Shown here in pieces: positions 16,001 to 25,770 of a stretch of 64,000 nt of DNA (its first letter is position 1; every line of letters begins with the position of its first letter). Source of the DNA: an uncultured Bacteriovoracaceae bacterium (lineage in GTDB: Bacteria > Bdellovibrionota > Bacteriovoracia > Bacteriovoracales > Bacteriovoracaceae). Where the stretch lies: positions 33,672 through 97,671 of the forward strand of contig CATLOT010000011.1 in assembly GCA_950054155.1 (NCBI GenBank), read 5' to 3'. Under the pieces are notes generated by a model that made no database searches, had not been told where the DNA came from, and saw nothing but the letters and a program-made list of their open reading frames with translations. The position numbers were made by a program, and so were the translations under genes.

Positions 16001-17314
16001 TTGAAATTAAAGGGATTGCACCTTAAGGACCTGTGGTGGTTCTCGGTGCCCTCTATTTTCTCATCGGTTTTTGAGCCGCTCGCTTCTATTGTTGATACGG
16101 CCCTTGTCGGCCGCTTAGATACCAACAGTCTCGCGGCTTTGGCCCTTTCTGTCGCCATTTTTAACGCCATTACGTGGATGTTCAATTTCCTCGTTCACAC
16201 GAGTACTCAATCTGTTGCTGATTACGAGGCTTCCAAAAATCCAGAGCTTCTCAGAGGACGCATTCGAATCGCCTTGAGTTTGGCCTTTTCAATTGGACTC
16301 ATTTGCTCGGTGCTCTTATGGGTTCCCAAATCTTTTTGGTTTGAATTGGCAGGAGGAGAGGCCTTTCTCTTTGATGAGTTTAACTCCTATTTTAGCCCGA
16401 GAGTTATTGGCCATACCTTCACTCTATTAAGTGTGACACTTTTGAGTCTTCTCAGGGGATTTGGCCGCCTTAATCTGGTGCTTGGAATGATGATCTTAAG
16501 TACCACTCTTAATATTTTCTTAAGTTGGCTCTTTCTCTATCCCATGAATCTTGGAATTGCAGGGGCTGCCTACGGGACAATAATCTCTCATGTTATCACC
16601 ACCCTCATCGGTTTCTTCTTTCTCATTAAAGACGAGCGAGTAGGCTTTAAAATTTTTAAAGCTAAGGTTCCCCAAGGTCAGTGGTTAAAATTTGGAAAGA
16701 ATAGCTTTGACCTCTTTGGGCGAAGCTTCACTTTGACCCTCTGTTTTTTCTCGGCGACACGTCTGGCCTCTCGTTTAGGAGTGGAGGCGCTTGGGGCCCA
16801 TCAGGTTCTTTTACAAGTGTGGCTACTCGCTAGTTTCTTTCTTGATGGTCTCGCCATCAGTGGCAATATTCTCGGTGCGCGCTTTTACTTTGCTGGTCAG
16901 TTTAAAAGGTGCGCTATTGTTTTCAATCAACTCCTCAAACTGGGGGGGATTGTAGGCTTTTGCTTCACTTTCTTTTATCTTATGGGGTGGGAGTTTTTAA
17001 CCAAGGCCTTTACAGAGGATCCGCAAGTTCTGTTGGAAATGGAGAAAGTAAAGGGGCTTATTATCGTGTCGCAAATGATTAGTGCCATTGCCTTTGTCTA
17101 TGATGGCCTTCTTTTTGGGATGAGTGGTTTTGGCTTTCTTAGAAAGCATATGATCATTGGTGCCCTGGTGGTTTTTCTTCCCTTGGGGCTTGTGAGTTTA
17201 TGGATTCCAAAATTGTGGTGGATTTGGGCCGCTCTTGTTACCCTCAATCTCTATCGTGGAATGAGCGGTTTTACCTTCGTGAAAAGAGAACTCTATGCCA
17301 AAGCGAATACCTGA
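16001..17314 (+). CDS. MATE family efflux protein
   Basis: 437 residues with about twelve transmembrane helices in two halves. The opening LWWFSVPSIFSSVFEPLASI and DTALVGRLDTNSLAALALS are typical of MATE/DinF transporters, and the second half repeats the pattern (GVEALGAHQVLLQVW). These exporters expel cationic compounds or metabolites by Na+ or H+ antiport; a Na+ driven role would fit the Na+ economy suggested by nqr. The start is a TTG 3 nt after the previous stop without a good ribosome site, so it relies on coupling. It overlaps the next gene by 20 nt. Confidence 0.88.
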   Translation: MKLKGLHLKDLWWFSVPSIFSSVFEPLASIVDTALVGRLDTNSLAALALSVAIFNAITWMFNFLVHTSTQSVADYEASKNPELLRGRIRIALSLAFSIGLICSVLLWVPKSFWFELAGGEAFLFDEFNSYFSPRVIGHTFTLLSVTLLSLLRGFGRLNLVLGMMILSTTLNIFLSWLFLYPMNLGIAGAAYGTIISHVITTLIGFFFLIKDERVGFKIFKAKVPQGQWLKFGKNSFDLFGRSFTLTLCFFSATRLASRLGVEALGAHQVLLQVWLLASFFLDGLAISGNILGARFYFAGQFKRCAIVFNQLLKLGGIVGFCFTFFYLMGWEFLTKAFTEDPQVLLEMEKVKGLIIVSQMISAIAFVYDGLLFGMSGFGFLRKHMIIGALVVFLPLGLVSLWIPKLWWIWAALVTLNLYRGMSGFTFVKRELYAKANT

Positions 17315-17978
17315 ATCAGGGGAGAGTGGTTTTTCTCAAGATTATTGGGATAAGAACTATGATGAGCCTGAAGAAATGGATGGCATTGTTAATGCCGAAC
17401 AGCATGCGCGCTACCTCAAAAGCTTCTTTGATGTCGACTTTGTCGATATAAGCTCAGTCATCGACTTTGGCTTTGGCCTCGGTCATCTCTTTGAAAAAAT
17501 AGTACACGAATTTAATCCCTACCGGGTTTGGGGAATTGAGCCCAGTGAATTCGCTTTTCAAGAGGGCCATAAGCGCAAGCTTAAGGTTGTTCCTAGTACA
17601 AAGGTCACTCTAAAGCAGTGGAGTTTGACCAAATGGGCAGAAAAGAAAGGGGACCCGACAAAGAAGCATAAGTGGTTTGACCTCGGCATTTGCACGAGTG
17701 TTTTTCAATACCTCAGCGAAGAGGAACTTAACGACGTTTTGCCTGTAATGGCGCGCATGGTGAAGTACCTTTATTTATCTGTGCCCACTGATTATGAGCT
17801 TGAGCGCCAAGTGAGTGACCTTGAATTTAAAGATGAGTACGCGATCAGGCGGTCAAAAGAATTTTACCGCCAAATTTTAGCGCCTCACTTTACTCTCATT
17901 GGAAATCGAATTCTTGAGAGTAAGGTCCACTTTAATGAGGACAATACCTTTTTTACAGATTATCTTTTTAGGGATTAA
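17295..17978 (+). CDS. Class I SAM-dependent methyltransferase
   Basis: 227 residues. A short N-terminal extension with [15 protein letters not shown] precedes the Rossmann core: [15 protein letters not shown] is the SAM-binding loop, [10 protein letters not shown] the acidic ribose-binding strand, and [16 protein letters not shown] motif IV-VI. The substrate is unknown. AAGAGA lies 6 nt before the ATG. It overlaps the 3' end of the MATE gene, so the two are likely translated together. Confidence 0.82.
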   Translation: MPKRIPESGESGFSQDYWDKNYDEPEEMDGIVNAEQHARYLKSFFDVDFVDISSVIDFGFGLGHLFEKIVHEFNPYRVWGIEPSEFAFQEGHKRKLKVVPSTKVTLKQWSLTKWAEKKGDPTKKHKWFDLGICTSVFQYLSEEELNDVLPVMARMVKYLYLSVPTDYELERQVSDLEFKDEYAIRRSKEFYRQILAPHFTLIGNRILESKVHFNEDNTFFTDYLFRD

Positions 17979-18003
17979 AAACCATAATAGCGAAAGAGGA
18001 AGT

Positions 18004-18504
18004 ATGAGAACGGAGTGGCTCGAGGACGATTGTCCGTGTGGATCTGACAAAGAATTCAAAGCATGTTGTGACCTTTATATTAGTGGACAAGAGGAAGCTC
18101 CTACAGCTGAAAAGCTCATGCGCTCACGTTATAGTGCCTTTGTTGTGGAAGAGCCGGAATATATTTTCAATACCCATGACCCTGCAACGCGCGATGATGT
18201 TGACCTCGAAGAAATCCGTGCTTGGTCGGAGCAGTCTGACTGGGAAGGACTCAATATTGTCGCTACTGAAGCGGGTCTTGAGTCTGACACGACTGGTAAA
18301 GTAGAATTCGTCGCTCATTACACAGCGGGTAAAAAAGAAGAGCATCACCACGAACTTTCAACTTTCAATAAAAAAGATGGAAAGTGGTTCTTCACTGATG
18401 GTGCTCTTGTGAATAACACCGTTCGTCGCAGTGGACCAAAAGTTGGTCGCAATGATCCTTGTGTTTGTGGCTCTGGAAAAAAATATAAAAAATGTTGTGG
18501 CTAA
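18004..18504 (+). CDS. YchJ-like protein with two SEC-C motifs
   Basis: 166 residues. SEC-C zinc motifs frame the protein: [13 protein letters not shown] near the N-terminus and [13 protein letters not shown] at the very C-terminus. Between them, the [17 protein letters not shown] and WFFTDG stretches belong to the UPF0225/YchJ NTF2-like domain. The SEC-C motif is the SecB/ribosome-binding zinc finger of SecA, so a role near nascent chains is possible but unproven. Start 18004 follows GAGGAAGT; the long open frame upstream of it lies inside the methyltransferase gene and is rejected. Confidence 0.88.
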   Translation: MRTEWLEDDCPCGSDKEFKACCDLYISGQEEAPTAEKLMRSRYSAFVVEEPEYIFNTHDPATRDDVDLEEIRAWSEQSDWEGLNIVATEAGLESDTTGKVEFVAHYTAGKKEEHHHELSTFNKKDGKWFFTDGALVNNTVRRSGPKVGRNDPCVCGSGKKYKKCCG

Positions 18505-18525
18505 ATTTTTTTAAAATCTAGGTAG

Positions 18526-18553
18526 TTACACATAGTAAAGTATTTGCTATAAA
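18526..18553 (+). promoter_or_regulatory. Weak candidate promoter for the nqr operon
   Basis: TTACAC (18526-18531) is followed after 16 nt by TATAAA (18548-18553), about 50 nt before nqrA in an AT-rich 97-nt gap. The -10 is good, the -35 poor. Confidence 0.3.
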
Positions 18554-18601
18554 TCTTTGTAAAATCAAAAACATTGCAATATTTCCTGACAGGATTTCTC
18601 T

Positions 18602-19939
18602 ATGATCAAGATTAAGAAAGGTCTCGATTTACCTATCTCTGGGGTTCCCGCCCAAAAAATCTTTAATGCGCCAGCTGTGACTGAAGTCGCGCTGACTGGA
18701 CCAGATTACGTGGGAATGAAACCTACGATGTTTGTAAAAGTCGGTGACAAAGTTAAAGTTGGTGACCCTATTTTTGAAGACAAGAAGACACCTGGTGTTC
18801 TTTTTACTTCTCCCGCTCATGGTACGGTAAAAGCTATCAATAGAGGGGAGAGAAGAGTTCTTCAAAATGTTGTGATCTCAGTTGAAGGTGAAGAGCAAAA
18901 AGCTTTTGACTCTTATCTTTCAAAAGAGGCAGGTGAGTACGAAGGCAAAGAGATTGAAGCTCTTATGGTTGAAGCCGGTCTTTGGCCTGCTTTTAGAACC
19001 CGTCCTTTTTCACGCTCTCCAGAACTGGGAAGCCAGCCTTCAAGTATCTTTGTGAGCCTCATGGACACCAATCCTCTTGCTGCTGATCAAGAAGTGATTC
19101 TTGCTGAGTATGAAGAAGCTTTTAAAATAGGTGTTGAAGCGCTTACAAAGCTTGCTCCAAAAGTATTTGTTACCAAGAGAAAAGGGGCGAAAACTCCAAG
19201 TGTTGCCGGTGAAAAAGTCATTGAAGAAGAATTCTCTGGACCTCACCCAGCAGGACTTGTGGGCACACATATCCACCACCTTGATCCAGTCTCTCTTAAT
19301 AAGAAAGTTTGGCATATCGGTCTTCAAGATGTGATCGCTCTTGGTCACCTCCTGAGTACTGGTAAAGTCTTTATTGAAAGAGTGGTTGCTTTGGCCGGGC
19401 CAAAGGCAACGAATCCAAGACTTTTGAGAACTCGACTTGGTGCTTGCATGAAGCAAATTACGGCGGCTGAAGTGGCGACGGGTCCTGTTCGTATTATTTC
19501 AGGGTCAATCCTTAGTGGACGTAAAATGGATGATACCTTTTGCTTCCTTGGTCGCTTCCATACTCAGGTTTCAGTGATCGAAGAAAATAGCGATCGTGAA
19601 TTTCTTGGTTGGCAAGGTCCTGGATACGATAAGTATTCAATCAAGAATTGCTATGCTGGAAAATTCAAAAATAAAGTCTTTGATTTTCACACCAACACTT
19701 ATGGCTCACGCCGTGCCATCGTTCCCGTGGGAATGTTTGAAGCGGTTATGCCTCTTGATATTCTTCCCACTCAGCTTATTAAAGCTCTTAAGACAAAAGA
19801 TGCAGACCTTGCTACTGCTCTTGGCTGTCTCGAGTTGGATGAAGAAGATCTGGCCCTTTGTACTTTTGCCTCTCCAGGAAAAGATGACTTTGGTCCAGCC
19901 CTTAGAGAAACGTTAACGACTATTGAGAAGGAAGGATAA
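18602..19939 (+). CDS. nqrA: Na+-translocating NADH:quinone reductase subunit A
   Basis: 445 residues, normal length. It opens with the [11 protein letters not shown] signature and carries [28 protein letters not shown] and HIHHLDPVS segments of NqrA, the peripheral cytoplasmic subunit that contributes to quinone reduction. NQR couples electron flow from NADH to ubiquinone to pumping of Na+ out of the cell. It is the first gene of nqrABCDEF-apbE-nqrM; AGGA lies 9 nt before the ATG, and the stop overlaps the nqrB start by 1 nt. Confidence 0.97.
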   Translation: MIKIKKGLDLPISGVPAQKIFNAPAVTEVALTGPDYVGMKPTMFVKVGDKVKVGDPIFEDKKTPGVLFTSPAHGTVKAINRGERRVLQNVVISVEGEEQKAFDSYLSKEAGEYEGKEIEALMVEAGLWPAFRTRPFSRSPELGSQPSSIFVSLMDTNPLAADQEVILAEYEEAFKIGVEALTKLAPKVFVTKRKGAKTPSVAGEKVIEEEFSGPHPAGLVGTHIHHLDPVSLNKKVWHIGLQDVIALGHLLSTGKVFIERVVALAGPKATNPRLLRTRLGACMKQITAAEVATGPVRIISGSILSGRKMDDTFCFLGRFHTQVSVIEENSDREFLGWQGPGYDKYSIKNCYAGKFKNKVFDFHTNTYGSRRAIVPVGMFEAVMPLDILPTQLIKALKTKDADLATALGCLELDEEDLALCTFASPGKDDFGPALRETLTTIEKEG

Positions 19940-21141
19940 TGAAGGCCTTAAGGAATTTCCTCGACTCCCAACATGATCTCTTCGCAGAGGGTGGAAAGTT
20001 AGAAAAGTTCTATCCCCTCTATGAAATGATCGACACATTTGTTTACACTCCCGGTGAAACAGCCCATGGTTCAGTTCACGTAAGAGATGCTATTGACCTC
20101 AAAAGACTTATGGGGACAGTGGCCATTGCTCTTATTCCCTGTATTTTAATGGCGCTTTACAACACCGGTTACCAGGCCAATACCGTTCTTGCGGGAATGG
20201 GGCAAACTGTTGCTGAAGGTTGGCGTGGATGGATTCTAAGCATGCTCGGTCTTGCGACAGATCCTACCAATATTATTTCAAACGTCATTCATGGTGCTCT
20301 CTACTTTGTTCCTGTTTTTCTTGTGACTCAGATCGCGGGTGGTCTTTGTGAAGTCGTTTTCGCGGTAGTGAGAAAGCACGAGATTAACGAGGGCTTTCTC
20401 GTAACAGGGATGCTCTACCCACTGACTCTTCCTCCTACGATTCCTCTATGGCAAGTTGCTATCGGTATTATCTTTGGTGTTGTCGTTGGTAAGGAAATCT
20501 TTGGCGGTACAGGGAAGAACTTTCTTAACCCAGCTCTTACGGCCCGTGCCTTCCTCTTCTTTGCTTACCCAGCTCAGATTTCTGGCGATAAGGTATGGAC
20601 GGCAGTTGATGGTCACTCAGGAGCAACGATCCTTTCTCAAACCGTTCAAAGCGGTATCCAAGGTGTAGACTTTAGCTTCTTTGAAGCTTTCATCGGTCTG
20701 ATCCCTGGTTCAATGGGTGAGACATCAACTCTTGCTTGTCTTCTAGGGGCGGCTTACTTGATTATTACGGGAATTGGTTCTTGGAGAATCATTCTTTCAA
20801 GTTTTATCGGTCTTATTCTTACGACTGGACTCTTCTTTATGATGGGAAGTGACACCAACCTTATGTTCTCAATGCCACCTCTATGGCATGTGGTTGTCGG
20901 TGGTTTCGCTTTTGGTGCTGTCTTTATGGCAACTGATCCTGTATCCGCTTCAATGACGGAAACAGGGAAGTGGTACTACGGCTTTCTCATTGGCTTTATG
21001 GTTGCGCTCATTCGTGTTGTGAACCCTGCTTATCCAGCGGGAACAATGCTTGCGATCCTCTTTGCCAATTGTTTTGCACCCCTAATTGATTACTTTGTGG
21101 TTAATGCCAATATTAAGAGGAGGGCCCTCAGAAATGTCTAA
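19939..21141 (+). CDS. nqrB: Na+-translocating NADH:quinone reductase subunit B
   Basis: 400 residues, integral membrane, homologous to RnfD. The covalent FMN attachment sequence ([12 protein letters not shown], threonine acceptor) is present. NqrB also holds riboflavin and much of the Na+ path. It starts 1 nt inside the end of nqrA and overlaps nqrC by 8 nt. ApbE, encoded downstream, would add its FMN. Confidence 0.97.
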   Translation: MKALRNFLDSQHDLFAEGGKLEKFYPLYEMIDTFVYTPGETAHGSVHVRDAIDLKRLMGTVAIALIPCILMALYNTGYQANTVLAGMGQTVAEGWRGWILSMLGLATDPTNIISNVIHGALYFVPVFLVTQIAGGLCEVVFAVVRKHEINEGFLVTGMLYPLTLPPTIPLWQVAIGIIFGVVVGKEIFGGTGKNFLNPALTARAFLFFAYPAQISGDKVWTAVDGHSGATILSQTVQSGIQGVDFSFFEAFIGLIPGSMGETSTLACLLGAAYLIITGIGSWRIILSSFIGLILTTGLFFMMGSDTNLMFSMPPLWHVVVGGFAFGAVFMATDPVSASMTETGKWYYGFLIGFMVALIRVVNPAYPAGTMLAILFANCFAPLIDYFVVNANIKRRALRNV

Positions 21142-21916
21142 CGATAGTACAGTAAAAACCCTCGTTGTTGCGACCGCCTTATGTGTTGCCTGTTCGGTTC
21201 TTGTTTCTACTGCTGCAGTAAAACTAAAACCAATTCAGGTTAAGAATAAGCGTCTCGACGTTAAGAAAAACCTCCTTCTCGCTGCCGGTCTTATAGAGTC
21301 TTCTAAGGCTAACGAAAAAGAAGTGAATGAAGCCTATACTCAAGTTGAGACTAAGCTCATTGATCTTTCTACAGGTAAGGAAGTCACGGATATGGACCCC
21401 GCGACTTACGATCTTGAAAAAGCTGATAAAGACCCTGAACTGGCCACTGAAATTCCAGCGGATGAAGATATTGCTAAAATCAAGACTCGTGCAAAAGTAA
21501 GACCTGTTTACCTTGTTAAAAGTGGTGGTCAGGTTAGCCAGATCATTCTTCCTTTTCATGGGAAGGGACTTTGGTCAACAATGTACGGCTTCCTCTCTCT
21601 TGCTCCTGATACGCAGACAGTTAAAGGGATTGGTTTTTACCAGCACGGTGAAACTCCCGGACTTGGGGGAGAAATTGATAACAAGAAGTGGCAAGCGAAT
21701 TGGGAAGGGAAGAAAGTTCTCTCTGAAAATTACAAGCCAACAATTGATGTTATTAAAGGAAGTGTCGACTCAAGTACACCTGGAGCTGAGAGTAAAATCG
21801 ACGGTCTTAGTGGAGCGACGCTTACATCAAATGGAGTTGAAGCCAGTGTTAATTACTGGGTGAGTAACGAAGGTTACGGAAAATTCCTGGCGAACTTTCG
21901 TGCAGGAGGAGTGTAG
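21134..21916 (+). CDS. nqrC: Na+-translocating NADH:quinone reductase subunit C
   Basis: 260 residues: one N-terminal transmembrane helix and a periplasmic FMN domain. [15 protein letters not shown] and [13 protein letters not shown], the latter with the threonine that takes covalent FMN, are both present. The start at 21134 matches the family; the longer frame from 21086 lies inside nqrB. Confidence 0.96.
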   Translation: MSNDSTVKTLVVATALCVACSVLVSTAAVKLKPIQVKNKRLDVKKNLLLAAGLIESSKANEKEVNEAYTQVETKLIDLSTGKEVTDMDPATYDLEKADKDPELATEIPADEDIAKIKTRAKVRPVYLVKSGGQVSQIILPFHGKGLWSTMYGFLSLAPDTQTVKGIGFYQHGETPGLGGEIDNKKWQANWEGKKVLSENYKPTIDVIKGSVDSSTPGAESKIDGLSGATLTSNGVEASVNYWVSNEGYGKFLANFRAGGV

Positions 21917-21918
21917 AT

Positions 21919-22536
21919 ATGAGTGTTAAGAAAACTCTTTTTGATCCCTTATTTAATAATAACCCCATTGCTCTGCAGATTCTTGGGATCTGTTCAGCCC
22001 TTGCGGTTACGACTAAGTTAGAAACAGCGCTGGTCATGTCTGTTGCGGTTATCCTTGTAACAGCATTCTCTTCCTTCTTTGTTTCTATCATTAGAAACCA
22101 TATTCCTTCATCGATTCGTATTATCGCTCAGATGGTTGTCATTGCTTCGATGGTTATTCTGACAGATCAGGTCCTCAAGGCCTTTGTCTTTGATGTCTCA
22201 AAGTCAATGTCGGTCTATGTCGGTCTGATCATTACCAACTGTATCGTGATGGGACGCGCTGAAGGTTACGCCATGAAGAATGGTCCTGTGATGTCTCTTC
22301 TTGATGGTATTGGAAATGGAATTGGTTACTCTTTCATTCTCATCGTTGTTGCCTTCTTTAGAGAACTCTTTGGATCGGGCAAGCTTATGGGCTTCACTGT
22401 CTTTAAGACCATCGGTGATGGTGGTTGGTACCAGCCCAATGGTATGGCCCTTCTTTCACCATCGGCCTTCTTCATTATTGGCTTCATTATTTGGGCCATT
22501 AGAACTGTTAAAACTGATCAAATTGAAGCTGAGTAA
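21919..22536 (+). CDS. nqrD: Na+-translocating NADH:quinone reductase subunit D
   Basis: 205 residues with six transmembrane helices, homologous to RnfE. It contains [17 protein letters not shown] with the cysteine that, together with one in NqrE, holds the intramembrane iron centre. AGGAGG-type sequence lies before the start. Two nt separate it from nqrC. Confidence 0.96.
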   Translation: MSVKKTLFDPLFNNNPIALQILGICSALAVTTKLETALVMSVAVILVTAFSSFFVSIIRNHIPSSIRIIAQMVVIASMVILTDQVLKAFVFDVSKSMSVYVGLIITNCIVMGRAEGYAMKNGPVMSLLDGIGNGIGYSFILIVVAFFRELFGSGKLMGFTVFKTIGDGGWYQPNGMALLSPSAFFIIGFIIWAIRTVKTDQIEAE

Positions 22537-22547
22537 GGATACAAGCT

Positions 22548-23162
22548 ATGGAACACCATCTTAACTTATTTATTAAAGCTGTTTTTATTGAAAACTTAGC
22601 CCTAGGTTTCTTCCTTGGAATGTGTACCTTTCTTGCCGTTTCTAAGAAAGTAAATACAGCCCTTGGTCTTGGGGTCGCGGTTGTTGTGGTGCAGACGATT
22701 ACTGTTCCTGTAAACAATCTTATCTATAATAATCTTCTTAAAGAGGGAGCTCTTGCTTGGGCAAGTCCAAGTCTAGCTTCTGTCGATCTCTCTTTTCTTG
22801 GCCTTATCTCGTATATTGGAGTTATCGCGGCCATGGTTCAGATTCTTGAGATGACTCTCGATCGCTTCTTTCCTTCACTCTATAACGCGCTTGGGATTTT
22901 CCTTCCGCTTATTACTGTGAACTGTGCGATTCTTGGAGGGACACTCTTCATGGTTGAGCGTGATTATAACTTTGCTGAGTCTGTTACTTACGGAGTTGGC
23001 TCTGGTGTTGGTTGGGCCCTTGCGATTGCTGCACTTGCAGGAATCCGTGAGAAGATGAAGTACTCTGATGTTCCTCCGGGACTGAGAGGTCTAGGGATTA
23101 CCTTTATTACCGTTGGTCTGATGGCCATTGGTTTTCTTGGCTTCTCTGGTATCCAACTTTAA
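22548..23162 (+). CDS. nqrE: Na+-translocating NADH:quinone reductase subunit E
   Basis: 204 residues with six transmembrane helices, homologous to Rnf[21 protein letters not shown] and [11 protein letters not shown] supply the paired conserved cysteine regions expected at the NqrD-NqrE iron site. AAGGAT lies 7 nt before the ATG; the gap from nqrD is 11 nt. Confidence 0.96.
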   Translation: MEHHLNLFIKAVFIENLALGFFLGMCTFLAVSKKVNTALGLGVAVVVVQTITVPVNNLIYNNLLKEGALAWASPSLASVDLSFLGLISYIGVIAAMVQILEMTLDRFFPSLYNALGIFLPLITVNCAILGGTLFMVERDYNFAESVTYGVGSGVGWALAIAALAGIREKMKYSDVPPGLRGLGITFITVGLMAIGFLGFSGIQL

Positions 23163-23203
23163 GAGTAAATTTAGAAGTTTAATTTAAGATATAGGATAAA
23201 ATT

Positions 23204-24427
23204 ATGAGTCAAATTTTCTTAGGGGTGCTTATGTTTACCGTGGTCATTTTGGCCTTGGTACTCATCATTCTTTTGGCGAAATCATACCTCGTTGCATCTG
23301 GTCCCGTTAAGCTTGATATTAACGGTGAAAAAGAAGTTGAAGTGTCTGCCGGTGGTAAGCTCCTCAATATTCTTGCCGACCAAAAGCTATTTGTAAGCTC
23401 CGCCTGTGGTGGTGGTGGTACATGTGGCCAGTGTAAAGTTAAGGTTCTTGAAGGTGGGGGAGAGATCCTTCAAACAGAAATGTCTCACATCTCAAAAGGG
23501 GAAGCCCGTGAAGGTGTTCGTCTTTCTTGTCAGGTTGCTGTTAAGCAGGACATGAAAGTTGAAGTTCCTGAAGAGGTCTTCGGTGTTAAGAAGTGGGAAT
23601 GTACTGTTAAGTCTAACGAGAACGTTGCGACTTTCATTAAGGAATTTGTTCTTGAACTTCCTCCTGGTGAAGAAGTTCCTTTCCGTGCCGGTGGTTTCAT
23701 TCAGATTGAAAGACCAGGCGGACTTAATATCGATTATAAAGATTTCTCTGTTGAAGAAGAATATAGAGAAGACTGGGATAAGTTCAATCTGTGGCAATAT
23801 AAGTCTTATGTAGCAGAGCCCACGATTAGAGCTTACTCAATGGCGAACTACCCAGAAGAGAAGGGAATCATTATGCTTAATGTGCGTATTGCTTCTCCTC
23901 CTCCACGTCTGCCTAATGTCCCTCCAGGGAAAATGTCTTCTTATATCTTTAGCCTTAAACCAGGTGATAAGACGACGATCTCTGGTCCTTTTGGAGAGTT
24001 CTTTGCTCGCGATACAGAAAAGGAAATGGTCTTTGTTGGCGGTGGTGCAGGTATGGCGCCAATGCGCTCACACATTTTTGATCAATTCCGTCGTATCAAG
24101 ACTGATCGTAAGGTTACTTTCTGGTACGGAGCTCGTTCAAAGCGTGAGATGTTCTATGTAGAAGACTTCGATATGATTCAAAGAGAGAATGAGAACTTCA
24201 AGTGGCACGTAGCCCTTTCAGATGCCCTTCCTGAAGATAATTGGGAAGGTTACACTGGCTTTATCCACCAGGTTCTTCATGATGAGTATCTTAAGGATCA
24301 TCCAAACCCTGAGGATTGTGAGTACTATCTCTGTGGTCCACCAATTATGAATAAGTGTGTGATTGATATGCTTATTTCTCTTGGTGTAGAAAGAGAAGAT
24401 ATCATGCTCGATGACTTTGGTGGATAA
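23204..24427 (+). CDS. nqrF: Na+-translocating NADH:quinone reductase subunit F
   Basis: 407 residues, full length. An N-terminal membrane helix is followed by a ferredoxin domain with [14 protein letters not shown] and the fourth cysteine in VRLSCQV, and by FAD (RAYSMANYP) and NADH ([13 protein letters not shown]) domains; YYLCGPP lies near the C-terminus. It takes electrons from NADH. AGGAT is 7 nt before the start. The [2Fe-2S] cluster would come from the SUF system encoded at 43-48 kb. Confidence 0.97.
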   Translation: MSQIFLGVLMFTVVILALVLIILLAKSYLVASGPVKLDINGEKEVEVSAGGKLLNILADQKLFVSSACGGGGTCGQCKVKVLEGGGEILQTEMSHISKGEAREGVRLSCQVAVKQDMKVEVPEEVFGVKKWECTVKSNENVATFIKEFVLELPPGEEVPFRAGGFIQIERPGGLNIDYKDFSVEEEYREDWDKFNLWQYKSYVAEPTIRAYSMANYPEEKGIIMLNVRIASPPPRLPNVPPGKMSSYIFSLKPGDKTTISGPFGEFFARDTEKEMVFVGGGAGMAPMRSHIFDQFRRIKTDRKVTFWYGARSKREMFYVEDFDMIQRENENFKWHVALSDALPEDNWEGYTGFIHQVLHDEYLKDHPNPEDCEYYLCGPPIMNKCVIDMLISLGVEREDIMLDDFGG

Positions 24428-24430
24428 GAA

Positions 24431-25522
24431 GTGAATCATAAGTATATAAAATTAAGTTTTTCAAATGCCCTAGCAATGCTGGGGCTTTTGTTTTTTTCAG
24501 GTTGCCTTTCTAAGGAAGGGGAGCTCATTCATATTAGTGGTCGCACCATGGGGACTCACTACAATGTGAAGTTCTACTCCAGCAAGGATCTCGATTCAAA
24601 AGAGTTGGCCCAAGAGGAGATCGACACCATTCTTAAGAAAGTGAATAAGGAAATGTCCACTTACCTTAAGGAAAGTGAGATCAGCTACTTTAATAACTCT
24701 GACCGTATTGGTTGGATCAGTATTAGTAAGAGTTTCTTTAAGGTGACTGAGTATGCCCTCAATCTTGCGAAGAATACTGAGGGACGCTTTGATCCCACGA
24801 TTGGACCACTTGTTAATCTTTGGGGATTTGGCCCTGGGGGTGAGCGCAAGGTTCCAAAGGAAGAGGAGATTAAGGCGGCTCAAATGAGAGTTGGTTTTGA
24901 TAAAATTCTTCTTAATAAAGAAAAGAGTGAAATCAAAAAGAAAGTGCCTGGGATCTATCTTGACCTCTCCAGTCTCGCCAAGGGTTTTGGTGTTGATCAG
25001 GTCAGTGACTTTCTTGAGTCTAAGAAGATTCAAAGCTATATGGTGGAGATTGGCGGAGAAGTGCGCACCCTCGGAAAGAAAGTTAAGGGCGGGGCTTGGC
25101 GTATCGCTATTGAGGCTCCTCACCCCGAGAACTCTGGAGAGCAATACCAAAAGATTCTTGATCTTAATAAAATGAGTTTGGCCACGAGTGGAAACTATCG
25201 TAATTTCTTTATGGAAAATGGGCAGAAGTTCTCCCATACCCTTGATTCTAAGACGGGCAGACCTGTTGCCCACACTCTTGCGAGCGTTTCTGTCGCCCAT
25301 CCTGAGAGCTGTATGAAGGCTGATGCACTCGCTACGGCCTTGATGGCCATGGGAGTAGAAAAAGGCCTAGACTTCGCTCAAAAAGAGGGGATTGCAGCCT
25401 ATTTTGTTTTCAGGGATGATGGCCAAGAGGGTCAGCCCTTTGTTACTAAAGAAACAACAGAATTTTCACGCCTCTTTGGCCCTAAAAAGGTCGATAAGGT
25501 TTCAAAGGTTCAGTCGTTATGA
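24431..25522 (+). CDS. apbE: FAD:protein FMN transferase (lipoprotein)
   Basis: 363 residues with a GTG start preceded by GGTGG. The lipobox FFSGC marks a periplasmic lipoprotein. ApbE hallmarks are [12 protein letters not shown], the [18 protein letters not shown] stretch, [13 protein letters not shown], the [20 protein letters not shown] region and [12 protein letters not shown]. It covalently flavinylates NqrB and NqrC. It sits 3 nt after nqrF and overlaps nqrM by 4 nt. Confidence 0.95.
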   Translation: MNHKYIKLSFSNALAMLGLLFFSGCLSKEGELIHISGRTMGTHYNVKFYSSKDLDSKELAQEEIDTILKKVNKEMSTYLKESEISYFNNSDRIGWISISKSFFKVTEYALNLAKNTEGRFDPTIGPLVNLWGFGPGGERKVPKEEEIKAAQMRVGFDKILLNKEKSEIKKKVPGIYLDLSSLAKGFGVDQVSDFLESKKIQSYMVEIGGEVRTLGKKVKGGAWRIAIEAPHPENSGEQYQKILDLNKMSLATSGNYRNFFMENGQKFSHTLDSKTGRPVAHTLASVSVAHPESCMKADALATALMAMGVEKGLDFAQKEGIAAYFVFRDDGQEGQPFVTKETTEFSRLFGPKKVDKVSKVQSL

Positions 25523-25770
25523 AGCTCTTTCTTCTCTCCTTAACAGTCGTTGGTCTCGCTATTCTTGGAATGGCCGTCGGAGTCATTATCAGTAATAAGA
25601 AGCTTAAAGGCTCCTGTGGTGGCCTTGGCGCTATTATGGGTGAAGATTGCATGTTCTGCGATAAGAAAGAAGAGTGTGAAGAAGAGAAAAAAAGAGAGGC
25701 CATTTTAAAGGCCCCTCTTGATATTGATTCTGATTCAGGTCTTGTTCAGCTTAAGAATCTCGTCGATTAA
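25519..25770 (+). CDS. nqrM: Nqr maturation protein NqrM
   Basis: 83 residues: one N-terminal membrane helix, then GSCGGLG and [10 protein letters not shown], the four-cysteine pattern of the DUF539/NqrM family needed to insert the iron of the NqrD-NqrE site. Its presence completes the operon in the order known from Vibrio. The TAA stop (25768-25770) touches the stop codon of the convergent cyclase gene. Confidence 0.93.
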   Translation: MKLFLLSLTVVGLAILGMAVGVIISNKKLKGSCGGLGAIMGEDCMFCDKKEECEEEKKREAILKAPLDIDSDSGLVQLKNLVD

